Assembly: GCF_021245725.1 (NCBI RefSeq)
Contig: NZ_JAJGSX010000024.1
Location: forward strand, 1-64,000
Reading direction: 5' to 3'
DNA length: 64,000 nucleotides
Source of the DNA: Pseudonocardia sp. TRM90224
Lineage (GTDB): Bacteria; Actinomycetota; Actinomycetes; Mycobacteriales; Pseudonocardiaceae
How positions within the stretch are numbered: the first letter of the stretch is position 1; each line of letters begins with the position of its first letter. The position numbers and the translations under genes are program-made. Below, piece after piece: positions 56,962-64,000 of the stretch. The notes beneath the pieces are model-generated. The model saw only the letters and a list, made by a program, of their open reading frames with translations. It ran no database searches and was not told where the DNA came from.

Positions 56962-58269
56962 ATGGCCCCCCGACTTCCCCGAGCCAGATCGGCTGCCGTG
57001 ATCGCAGCCGCCGCACTTCTCACCGCGGGCGTCGCGGCGTGCGGCGGCGGCTCCGGCCAGCAGGCCGCAGGCGGCGACGTCACGCTCACGTTCTGGACGC
57101 ACACGCACCCGCCGATGGTCGACCTGAACAAGGCGATCATCGCCGAGTACCAGCAGCAGCACCCGAACGTGAAGATCGAGTACCAGACGGTGCCGAACAC
57201 CGAGTTCGCGACGAAGATGCTCACCTCGCTGAGCACCGGCGCCGGCCCCGACATCATCAACATGGACGACGGTGCGCTGCGCGGCGAGTACATCCAGAAG
57301 CGGCTCGTCGCCCCCGTCGACGCCGCGGCGTTGGGCAAGGGCTCGGCGAGCGAGGTCGAGGCCGGCTTCGTCCCGGGGACCCTGGACGGCGCAAAGGGCC
57401 CCGACGGCAAGCTGTACGGGCTGCCGAGCGAGTTCAACGGCACCGTCTTCGCGATCAACAAGAAGCACTTCGCCGACGCCGGCCTCGACCCCGCGAACCC
57501 ACCGAAGACGTGGCAGCAGGTGATCGAGTACGGCAAGTCGCTCAACGCGGCCGGGCACAAGCAGGCGTTCAACTTCCTCTACCTGCATTCCGGCTGGTAC
57601 GCGCAGTGGTTCCAGACGTTGGCCAACCAGACCGGCGGGACGCCGCTCTCGCCCGATGGCAAGACCGCCGAGCTCGACTCGCCGGGCAACGTGGCGGCGT
57701 TGCAGCTGTGGGTCGACCTCGCGCGCACGTCCGGGATCGCCGACCCCAGGACTTCCTCGCGGGACGCCACCTCGCCCTTCCAGGACCTCTCCTCCGGCGT
57801 CCAGTCGATGGCGATCACCTACCCGTGGGCGCTCGACCAGGTCAAGGAGGCCAACCCCGAGGTGTACGAGCAGCTGGCGGTGGTCCCGCTGCCGCAGGTG
57901 GATGCCGCGAAGCCGCCGGTCAACCGCATCTACGGCTACTTCTGGGCGGTCAACAGCGCCAGCAAGCAGCAGGTGGAGGCGTGGAAGTTCATCTCCTACC
58001 TCTCCGCGCAGCACGAGCGCTGGCTCACCGACGTCAACTTCGTGCAGCCGGTCACCGGGTGGGACAAGAGCCCGGCCGCGCAGAAGATCCCGTTCATCGA
58101 CACGATCGCCAGCGCGTACTCCAACGGCAAGTACGACCAGGTCGGGCCGCACTGGAACGAGATACAGGACGCGATCCGGGCGGCGGCGGACAAGGCCGTG
58201 TTCGACGGGGTGCCGCCGGCCGACGCGCTGCGCGAGGCCGACGCGTCCGCCCAGCGGAGCCTCGGCTGA
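56962..58269 (+). CDS. Sugar ABC transporter substrate-binding lipoprotein
   Basis: 435 residues, extracellular family 1 (MalE/UgpB-like) binding protein. N-terminal signal with a lipobox ending VAACGG; then LTFWTHTHPP, PNVKIEYQTVPN, GPDIINMD and LYGLPSEFNGTVFAINK, the characteristic early strands of this family. The start ATG has AGGAGG at 56952. Two permease genes follow, but no ATPase gene; such carbohydrate importers commonly share one MsiK-type ATPase encoded elsewhere. From the downstream kinase and epimerase the substrate is probably an amino sugar. Confidence 0.93.
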   Translation: MAPRLPRARSAAVIAAAALLTAGVAACGGGSGQQAAGGDVTLTFWTHTHPPMVDLNKAIIAEYQQQHPNVKIEYQTVPNTEFATKMLTSLSTGAGPDIINMDDGALRGEYIQKRLVAPVDAAALGKGSASEVEAGFVPGTLDGAKGPDGKLYGLPSEFNGTVFAINKKHFADAGLDPANPPKTWQQVIEYGKSLNAAGHKQAFNFLYLHSGWYAQWFQTLANQTGGTPLSPDGKTAELDSPGNVAALQLWVDLARTSGIADPRTSSRDATSPFQDLSSGVQSMAITYPWALDQVKEANPEVYEQLAVVPLPQVDAAKPPVNRIYGYFWAVNSASKQQVEAWKFISYLSAQHERWLTDVNFVQPVTGWDKSPAAQKIPFIDTIASAYSNGKYDQVGPHWNEIQDAIRAAADKAVFDGVPPADALREADASAQRSLG

Positions 58270-58271
58270 GC

Positions 58272-59183
58272 GTGTCGACCTCGCTGATCACCCCGGCCCG
58301 GAAGGCAGCCGGACCTCCACCCGCCCGCAAGCGCGGGCGGGTGGAGCCGCGGCGCGACCTCGTCGGCGCGCTGCTGTCGCTACCGGCGCTGATCCTGTTC
58401 GCGCTGTTCGCGATCTACCCCGGCCTGCGGGTCTTCTACCTGAGCCTCTTCGACTACAGCCTCACCGCGCCCGCCGAGTTCGTCGGGTGGGACAACTTCA
58501 CCTACCTCGCCACCGACCCGCGGTTCCACGCGGCGCTGCGCAACACCGTGATCTACACGGCGGGCACGTACGTCCCGGCGCTCGCGCTCGCGATGCTGCT
58601 GGCGCTCGGGCTGCGCAGGCACATGGCCGGGTTCGGGCTCGTCCGGCTGCTGTACTTCCTGCCGGTCGCGACGAGCTGGGTGGCGATCGCGGTGGTGTGG
58701 CGGCTGGTGCTGCACCCCGAAGGCCTGCTCAACCAGTCGCTCGGCATCGACGTCGACTGGCTCACCAGCTCGGCCGCCGCCCGCTGGGCGCTCGTGCTGA
58801 TGGGGATCTGGAAGGAGACCGGCTTCTTCCTGATCCTCCTGCTCGCCGGGCTGACGCGGCTGCCCACCGACGTCATCGAGGCCGCGATGGTCGACGGCGC
58901 CAACGCGTGGCAGCGGTTCTGGCACGTGACGTTCCCGCTGCTCAAGCCGATCGTGGCGGTCTGCAGCGTGATCGCGGTGATCCGCGGGTTCCAGGCGTTC
59001 AGCCCGCAGGTCGTGCTGACCGGCGGCGCGTTCGACACCGAGGTGGTCAACCTGTTCGTCTACAAGACCGCGTTCGAGAGCGCCCGGATGGGCCGGGCGA
59101 GCGCCGTCGCGGTGCTGATGTTCGCCGTGCTGCTCGTCGTGACGCTCGTGCAGCTGCGGGTGTTCCGGAGGGCGGACGCATGA
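58272..59183 (+). CDS. Sugar ABC transporter permease (MalF-like)
   Basis: 303 residues with a basic N-terminal tail, six membrane segments, and the cytoplasmic EAA loop DVIEAAMVDGANAWQRFWHV, where the ATPase docks. GTG start 58272 lies 2 bases after the preceding stop, and the gene ends in an ATGA overlap with the second permease. Forms the translocation pore with the next gene. Confidence 0.93.
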   Translation: MSTSLITPARKAAGPPPARKRGRVEPRRDLVGALLSLPALILFALFAIYPGLRVFYLSLFDYSLTAPAEFVGWDNFTYLATDPRFHAALRNTVIYTAGTYVPALALAMLLALGLRRHMAGFGLVRLLYFLPVATSWVAIAVVWRLVLHPEGLLNQSLGIDVDWLTSSAAARWALVLMGIWKETGFFLILLLAGLTRLPTDVIEAAMVDGANAWQRFWHVTFPLLKPIVAVCSVIAVIRGFQAFSPQVVLTGGAFDTEVVNLFVYKTAFESARMGRASAVAVLMFAVLLVVTLVQLRVFRRADA

Positions 59184-60013
59184 TCCTGCCCATGATTCTG
59201 CGCAGGGTCCCGCTCTGGATCGTGCTCGCCGCCGGCGGTGTCGCGTTCGCGGCGGTGCTCGCCTACGCCGTCGTCTCGGCGGTCAAGGCGCCGACGGAGA
59301 TCCTCGCCGTGCCGCTCTCGTGGCTGCCGGCCGAACCGGTCTGGTCGAACTTCGCGCTGCCGTTCACGGAGACGCCGTTCGCGCGGTACTTCCTCAACAG
59401 CGTTGTCGTCGGGGTGGTCGTCACCCTGCTCAACGTCGTGACCTGCACGCTCGCCGGCTACAGCTTCTCCAAGTTCGCCTACCCCGGCCGCGATGCCGCG
59501 TTCGTCATCGTGCTGGCGACGCTGATGGTGCCGCTGGAGGTGATCTACGTCCCGCTCTACGCGCTGGTCTACGACCTGGGCTGGGTGAACAGCTTCGCCG
59601 CGCTGATCATCCCGGCCGGCACCAGCGCGTTCGGGATCTTCCTCATGCGCCAGAGCATCGACGCCGTGCCGGACGAGCTGATCGAGGCGGCCCGGCTCGA
59701 CGGCGCGGGTGTCGTGCGGACGTTGTTGCAGATCGTCGCGCCGCTGCTGCGCGGGCCGATGGCGGCGCTGGCGCTGTTCATCTTCCTGATGAACTGGGAC
59801 AGCCATCTCTGGCCGCTGCTGGTCGGCAGCGACGACGAGCACCGGACGCTGCCGGTCGGGCTCGCCGCGATGCAGGCCAACAACCAGGGCGCCAACGGGC
59901 TGCCGATGATGATGGCCGCCGCGGTGCTCGCGCTGCTGCCGACCGTGCTGCTGTTCCTCTCGCTGCAGAAGCGGTTCGTCGAGGGCGTGACGATGAGCGC
60001 GGGCATCCGATGA
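59180..60013 (+). CDS. Sugar ABC transporter permease (MalG-like)
   Basis: 277 residues with six membrane segments and the EAA loop ELIEAARLDGAGVVRTLLQI. The ending FVEGVTMSAGIR is typical of MalG-type permeases. ATG start in an ATGA overlap with the first permease, and another ATGA overlap at its end with the kinase gene. Confidence 0.93.
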   Translation: MILPMILRRVPLWIVLAAGGVAFAAVLAYAVVSAVKAPTEILAVPLSWLPAEPVWSNFALPFTETPFARYFLNSVVVGVVVTLLNVVTCTLAGYSFSKFAYPGRDAAFVIVLATLMVPLEVIYVPLYALVYDLGWVNSFAALIIPAGTSAFGIFLMRQSIDAVPDELIEAARLDGAGVVRTLLQIVAPLLRGPMAALALFIFLMNWDSHLWPLLVGSDDEHRTLPVGLAAMQANNQGANGLPMMMAAAVLALLPTVLLFLSLQKRFVEGVTMSAGIR

Positions 60014-60930
60014 GGGTCGCGGTCGACGGCGGGCAGTCCCAGCTGCGGCTCACGGTCGTCGGGTCCGGGCGCGTGCACGTCGGGCCGGGGTTCAGCTACG
60101 CGGCCGACGTCGTACCCGGCATCGTCGCGGCGGTCGCGACCGCGTGGGCCGAGGTTGTGGCCGATGAGCCGGTCGAGCGAGCGGCGCTCGGGCTGACCGG
60201 GCTACCCGCGACCGCGGAGGGCCGCGAGCGGCTCGGCGCCGCCGTCGCCGAGCTGCTGCCCACCCCGGAGGTGCTGCTCTGCGCCGACAACGTCACCGCG
60301 CACGCCGGCGCGCTCGGCGGCGCCCGCGGGGTGGCGCTGACCGTCGGCACCGGCGTCAACTGCCTCGCCGTCGACCCCGAGGCGGGCTTCTGCCACCGCG
60401 TCGACGGGTGGGGGCACCTGTTCGGCGACGACGGCAGCGCGTTCGCGATCGGGCGCGCCGGGATCGCGGCGGCGCTGCGCGCGCACGACGGCCGCGGTGC
60501 GCCGACGAAGCTGTCGGAGCTGGTCGAGGAGCGGTTCGGCGCGCTGGACGAGGTGCCGCAGCGGCTGTACACGTCGCCCACGCGCGTCGACGACATAGCG
60601 CGGTTCGCCGTCGTCGTGTTGGGCGCGGCCGACGAGGTGGCTGGTGCGATCGTCCGGAATGCGGGCGCCGAGCTGGCCCGGACCGCGCGGGCCGCCGTCG
60701 ACGCGCTGCCCGGCGCCGAACCGGTGCCGGTCGCGTGCACCGGACGGCTCGTCGAGTCGAGCCCCCAGTTGCTCGCCGCGCTGCGGGCCGGGCTCGACGG
60801 CTGCGAGCGGGCGCGGCTCGTCCCGGCCGCGGGCTCGGCGCTCTCCGGCGCCTGCTTCCTCGCCGAAGCCGCTGACCTGCGCGGATACGGCCCGCTCCTG
60901 CACGTCTTTCGTCGAGGAGGTGTTCGGTGA
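60010..60930 (+). CDS. BadF/BadG-type ATPase, probable N-acetylamino-sugar kinase
   Basis: 306 residues with the ASKHA kinase fold: phosphate-1 loop MRVAVDGGQSQLRL, second phosphate loop VGTGVNCLAV, and GWGHLFGDDGSAFAIGR, the block found in N-acetylglucosamine kinases of the BadF/BadG/BcrA/BcrD family. It should phosphorylate the imported sugar, feeding the NanE-type epimerase whose GTG overlaps its stop. The exact sugar (GlcNAc, ManNAc or a relative) is inferred from the neighbour. Confidence 0.85.
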   Translation: MRVAVDGGQSQLRLTVVGSGRVHVGPGFSYAADVVPGIVAAVATAWAEVVADEPVERAALGLTGLPATAEGRERLGAAVAELLPTPEVLLCADNVTAHAGALGGARGVALTVGTGVNCLAVDPEAGFCHRVDGWGHLFGDDGSAFAIGRAGIAAALRAHDGRGAPTKLSELVEERFGALDEVPQRLYTSPTRVDDIARFAVVVLGAADEVAGAIVRNAGAELARTARAAVDALPGAEPVPVACTGRLVESSPQLLAALRAGLDGCERARLVPAAGSALSGACFLAEAADLRGYGPLLHVFRRGGVR

Positions 60931-61589
60931 TCCCGTTCCCTGCGGGTTCGCTGGTGGTGTCGTGCCAGGCCGGGCGCTCCAGCCCGCTGCACGGGCCGGA
61001 GCAGATGGCGCGGATGGCGCGCGCCGCGGCGGCCGCGGGCGCGGCCGGCATCAGGGCCAACGGGCCCGCAGACGTGGCCGCGATCAGGGCCGCGGTCGAC
61101 CTGCCGATCATCGGGATCAACAAGCTGGGCGACCGCGACGGCGTGTTCATCACCCCGACCGCCGCCGCGGCTGCTGCAGTGATCGAGGCCGGCGCCGACG
61201 TCGTCGCGGTGGACGGCACCCTGCGGCCGCGCCCGGGTGGCAGCACGCTCGCGCAGCTGGTCGCGGCCGTGCACGATCGGTTCGGCGTGCCGGTGATGGC
61301 CGACGTCGACAGCCTCGAAGCCGGGCTCGCGGCCCGCGCGGCCGGCGCCGACCTCGTCGCGAGCACGCTCTCCGGCTACACCGGCGGCCCGGTCCCGCCG
61401 GGCCCCGACCTGGAGCTCGTCGCCGCGCTGGCCGGCAAGCTCGACTGCCCGGTCGTCGCGGAGGGCCGGTACTCGACACCGGAGCTGTTCCGCGCCGCGC
61501 TCGACGCCGGCGCGCACACCGTCGTCGTCGGCGGCGCGATCACCGACCCCGCCCTCATCACCGCCCGCTTCCTGGCGGCCGCGCCGTGA
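60927..61589 (+). CDS. nanE: N-acylmannosamine-6-phosphate 2-epimerase (NanE)
   Basis: 220 residues, TIM-barrel. Family motifs in order: LVVSCQAGRSSPLHGPEQMA, AAGIRANGPADVAAIR, LPIIGINKLGD (catalytic Lys), VFITPT, VVAVDGTLRPRP, VMADVDSLEAG, STLSGYTGG, VVAEGRY and VVVGGAITDP. Interconverts ManNAc-6-phosphate and GlcNAc-6-phosphate in the cytoplasm. MADVDS replaces the more usual MADIST. GTG start in a GTGA overlap with the kinase. NagA/NagB for the next steps are not in the window. Confidence 0.93.
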   Translation: MIPFPAGSLVVSCQAGRSSPLHGPEQMARMARAAAAAGAAGIRANGPADVAAIRAAVDLPIIGINKLGDRDGVFITPTAAAAAAVIEAGADVVAVDGTLRPRPGGSTLAQLVAAVHDRFGVPVMADVDSLEAGLAARAAGADLVASTLSGYTGGPVPPGPDLELVAALAGKLDCPVVAEGRYSTPELFRAALDAGAHTVVVGGAITDPALITARFLAAAP

Positions 61590-62821
61590 CCCCCGACGAG
61601 ATTCGGGTGGGGTTCGCGGCGGTCGGGCTCGATGTGCCGGCCGGGACGCCGCTCGGTGGGTATGCGGCGCGGACCGGGCCGTCCACCGGGGTGCTGGACG
61701 CGCTGGAGGTTGCGGCCGTCAGCGTGCAGGCCGGCACCGAGCGGCTGATCTGGATCGTCGCCGACCTGCCGTGCGTCAACGTCGATCTCGTCGCGGCCGT
61801 GCGCGAGATCGTCGGCGTCCTCGACATTGGGGGGCACGTCTGGGTGTCGGCGACGCACACCCACGCCGGCCCGGAGACGGGCTGCGCCCCCGGCGGGAGC
61901 GTGACGCCCGAGCCCTGGCTGGAGCGCGTCACCGAGGCCGCGACGGAGGCCGCGACCCGCGCCGTCGCCGCCGAGCGCGCGAGCACGGTGGAGCTGCGGC
62001 GCGTCCGGCTCTCCGGGGTCGGCGGGCAGCGCTCGGGCGCGCGCCCGCGCCGGACGGTGCCCGTCGACGTCCTGTCGGTGCAGGTCGAAGGGCGGACGGC
62101 GGGTGTCGTCGCGGTGCTGCCCGTGCACCCGACGGTGCTCGATGCCGGCAACCGCCAGGTCAGCGCCGACCTCACCGGCGCGACCCGACACGCGCTCACC
62201 GCTGCGCTGCCGGGCGCGTGGGCCGTCGTGGCGACGGGCGCGGCCGGCGACGTCAGCACGCGGCCGCACCGCAAGGAGCAGACCGCGCGCGAGTGCGCCC
62301 GCCTCGGCGCGCTGGCCGCGGCCACGATCGCGGGTGCGCTGCGGCGCCCGCCCGACCTCGAGGTGGCGGCCGGCGAGCTGCATGTGGGGTCGTCGTCGAT
62401 CGCGCTCGAACCCAAGCCCGCCGAGGCGGCGCCGCTCGACGAGCTGCGCGCCGCGCTCGCGGCGACGGAACGCGTGGGCGACCCGGTGGCCGTCCGCACC
62501 GCCTACACCGCGCTGCAGGCCGCCGAGCTGGCCGAATCGGCCGAGTTGGTGCCCGCCGAGCTGAGCTGCGCGGTTGCGGCCGCGTCGCTCGGGCCGTTGC
62601 GGCTGCTCGCGCTCGGCGCCGAGCCCTACCTGGAGCTGTCCGAGCGCGCCGCACCGGCGGTGCTGCTCGGCTACACGAACGGATACGTCGGCTACCTGCC
62701 GACGCGCGCCGCCTACCGCCGTCCCGACTACGAGGTGCTGCGCACGCCGGTCGCGGCCGGCGGCGCCGAGCTGGCGCTCGCGGCAGCGGCCGACCTGATC
62801 GAACCCGAGAGGAACCCGTGA
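61586..62821 (+). CDS. Neutral/alkaline ceramidase-like protein
   Basis: 411 residues resembling the N-terminal catalytic part of neutral ceramidases: VSATHTHAGPETGC (zinc-ligand His-x-His and the GP turn), LPVHPTVLDAGN, ATGAAGDVSTRP and, near the end, YTNGYVGYLPTRAAYRRPDYEV. There is no signal peptide, and it lacks the second immunoglobulin-like domain of true ceramidases, so it is probably cytoplasmic. Its gene is locked by 4-base overlaps between nanE and the SIS gene, which points to an amidase role on an N-acylated sugar rather than on ceramide. The substrate is inference. Confidence 0.8.
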   Translation: MTPDEIRVGFAAVGLDVPAGTPLGGYAARTGPSTGVLDALEVAAVSVQAGTERLIWIVADLPCVNVDLVAAVREIVGVLDIGGHVWVSATHTHAGPETGCAPGGSVTPEPWLERVTEAATEAATRAVAAERASTVELRRVRLSGVGGQRSGARPRRTVPVDVLSVQVEGRTAGVVAVLPVHPTVLDAGNRQVSADLTGATRHALTAALPGAWAVVATGAAGDVSTRPHRKEQTARECARLGALAAATIAGALRRPPDLEVAAGELHVGSSSIALEPKPAEAAPLDELRAALAATERVGDPVAVRTAYTALQAAELAESAELVPAELSCAVAAASLGPLRLLALGAEPYLELSERAAPAVLLGYTNGYVGYLPTRAAYRRPDYEVLRTPVAAGGAELALAAAADLIEPERNP

Positions 62822-63582
62822 CCAACCCGACGCTCGACAGCGGACCCGCCATGCGCGTGCTGCAGGACACGATCAACAAGGTCGTCGACACCCAGCACGC
62901 CGCCATCGCCGCCGCGGCGACGCTCGCCGCCGACGCGCTGGCCGCCGACGGGATCCTGCAGGCCTTCGGCACCGGCCACTCCCGCGCCTTCGCGATGGAG
63001 ATCGCCGGCCGCGCCGGTGGCCTCATCCCGGCGAACCAGCTGGCCATCAAGGACATCGTGATGCTCGCGGGCGTCGCGCCCGCGGAGATCCTCGACCCGA
63101 CCGTCGAGCGCGACCCCGGCCTCGCCGCACGTGTGCTCGCGCTGCACGAGGTGCACCCCGACGACGTCTTCGTGATCGCGTCGAACTCCGGGATCAACGG
63201 CTCGACCGTCGAGATGGCCCGCCTCGCGAAGGCCGGCGGACACGCCGTCGTGGCTGTCACGTCGCTCGCGCACAGCAACTCCGTCGCGTCCCGGCACCCC
63301 TCCGGGCAGCGGCTGCACGAGCTGGCCGACGTCGTGATCGACAACTGCGGCGTGCCCGGCGACGCCGCTTACGAGCTGCCCGGCGGCAGCTCGATCGTTT
63401 CCACCTCGACCGTCACCACCGCGCTGATCGCGCAGCTGCTCACCGCGGAGATCTGCACGCAGCTGCTGGCCAGGGGTATCGAGCCGCCCGTGTACCGCTC
63501 GGCGAACATGGACGGCGGCGACGAGCACAACGCCCGCCTGCTCGCCCGCTACGGCACCCGCATCCACCCGCAGGAGCCCTGA
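62818..63582 (+). CDS. SIS-domain sugar-phosphate protein (UPF0309-like)
   Basis: 254 residues with one SIS (sugar isomerase) domain: LQAFGTGHSRAFAMEIAGRA, VFVIASNSGINGSTVEMA and VVAVTSLAHSNSV, the nucleotide-like fold that binds phosphosugars. The C-terminal PPVYRSANMDGGDEHN is typical of UPF0309-type proteins. Likely an isomerase, etherase or sugar-phosphate sensor of the amino-sugar pathway; which one cannot be told from sequence. GTG start in a GTGA overlap with the ceramidase-like gene. Last gene of the operon. Confidence 0.85.
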   Translation: MTNPTLDSGPAMRVLQDTINKVVDTQHAAIAAAATLAADALAADGILQAFGTGHSRAFAMEIAGRAGGLIPANQLAIKDIVMLAGVAPAEILDPTVERDPGLAARVLALHEVHPDDVFVIASNSGINGSTVEMARLAKAGGHAVVAVTSLAHSNSVASRHPSGQRLHELADVVIDNCGVPGDAAYELPGGSSIVSTSTVTTALIAQLLTAEICTQLLARGIEPPVYRSANMDGGDEHNARLLARYGTRIHPQEP

Positions 63583-63651
63583 GCCCGGGAGGCCAGTTCG
63601 CCTGTCGGCGAATCGGTGGCCCTGCGGCGCCGTCCTCGGGACGATCACCGG

Positions 63652-64000
63652 ATGGACGGATTCAACCCCACGCAGTACGGCGCGCGCTGGGCCGCGACCT
63701 ACGACGACTTCCACGAGGGTGTGGTCGACAGCGCCACGACGGTCGCCGGCCTGCACACGCTGGCCGGCGAGCGCGCGTCGGTGCTGGAGTACGGCGCGGG
63801 GACCGGTCGCCTCGCGATCCCGCTCGCGCAGCTCGGCCACGCCGTCACTGCCGTCGAGATCAGCGAGGAGATGCTGGAGCGGCTCGCCGCGAAGGTCGGC
63901 TCGGCCAGCGTCGAGGCGGTGCAGGCCGACATGACGACGGTCGAGCTGGACCGCGAGTTCGACCTGGCGTTCGTCGCGTTCAACTCGATCTTCGCGCTCG
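63652..64000 (+). CDS. SAM-dependent methyltransferase (3' end outside window)
   Basis: The first 116 residues of a class I methyltransferase: YGARWAATYDDFHEG, then motif I VLEYGAGTGRLAIPLAQLG, VTAVEISEEML and FDLAFVAFNSIFAL. The frame is open at the window edge. A 69-bp gap separates it from the SIS gene; it contains only a 6-bp-stem hairpin (63597-63612), so the gene may be a separate unit. The ATG at 63652 is the best start; no strong ribosome site is visible. Confidence 0.85.
   Translation, partial: MDGFNPTQYGARWAATYDDFHEGVVDSATTVAGLHTLAGERASVLEYGAGTGRLAIPLAQLGHAVTAVEISEEMLERLAAKVGSASVEAVQADMTTVELDREFDLAFVAFNSIFAL

Noticed and set aside
63583..63651. Intrinsic terminator after the amino-sugar operon
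   Set aside because: Only a 6-bp stem (63597-63612) with no T-run; too weak to call.

Overview
The window is a piece of a very GC-rich actinomycete chromosome. High GC at third codon positions, GTG/ATG starts with four-base stop/start overlaps, MbtH-type NRPS chemistry and DtxR/IdeR-like iron boxes fit a filamentous actinobacterium, plausibly of the Pseudonocardiales. The genus is inference; I see no rRNA or other marker gene. Gene density is very high, and no stretch over 300 bases lacks a gene.

Region 1 (1-20997) is the 3' part of one enormous gene; its start lies upstream of the window. The visible 6,998 residues run in this order: a Cys-pair repeat region, a soluble middle, a hydrophobic stretch, a Pro/Ala/Asn low-complexity linker, a small domain resembling caspase-fold (C80-like) self-cleaving peptidases of bacterial toxins, many membrane segments including three copies of a membrane plus coiled-coil module, and a C-terminal domain with the R / S-T-S / E-x-E pattern of ADP-ribosyltransferase exotoxins. 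It looks like a giant surface or secreted polymorphic-toxin-like protein. No immunity gene follows it.

Region 2 (about 21066-55965) is a catecholate-type NRPS siderophore locus bounded by two candidate iron boxes. The first block is mbtH, isochorismate synthase, isochorismatase, an aryl carrier protein fused to a siderophore-interacting (ViuB-like) reductase, and two NRPSs with seven modules and one thioesterase. By-eye pocket readings give Gly for module 2 and a proline-like residue for module 6; module 5 ends in an epimerase, and the other substrates are unassigned. The second block is a convergent Fe-siderophore binding lipoprotein and, divergent from it, an operon of siderophore-type N-acyltransferase, HpaB-family oxygenase, a heterodimeric ABC transporter and a methyltransferase. 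The DHB-forming dehydrogenase and the aryl-AMP ligase are absent from the window and must act from elsewhere if the product carries 2,3-dihydroxybenzoate. Palindromic elements with a shared CCCACCGTTTTG core sit directly after the NRPS and methyltransferase genes, and a different 27-bp-arm palindrome forms the end of the carrier-reductase gene.

Region 3 (56195-63582) is a translationally coupled amino-sugar uptake and catabolism operon: GntR/UTRA regulator, sugar-binding lipoprotein, two permeases, BadF-type kinase, NanE-type epimerase, a neutral-ceramidase-like protein and a SIS-domain protein. The window ends inside a SAM methyltransferase gene (63652 onward).
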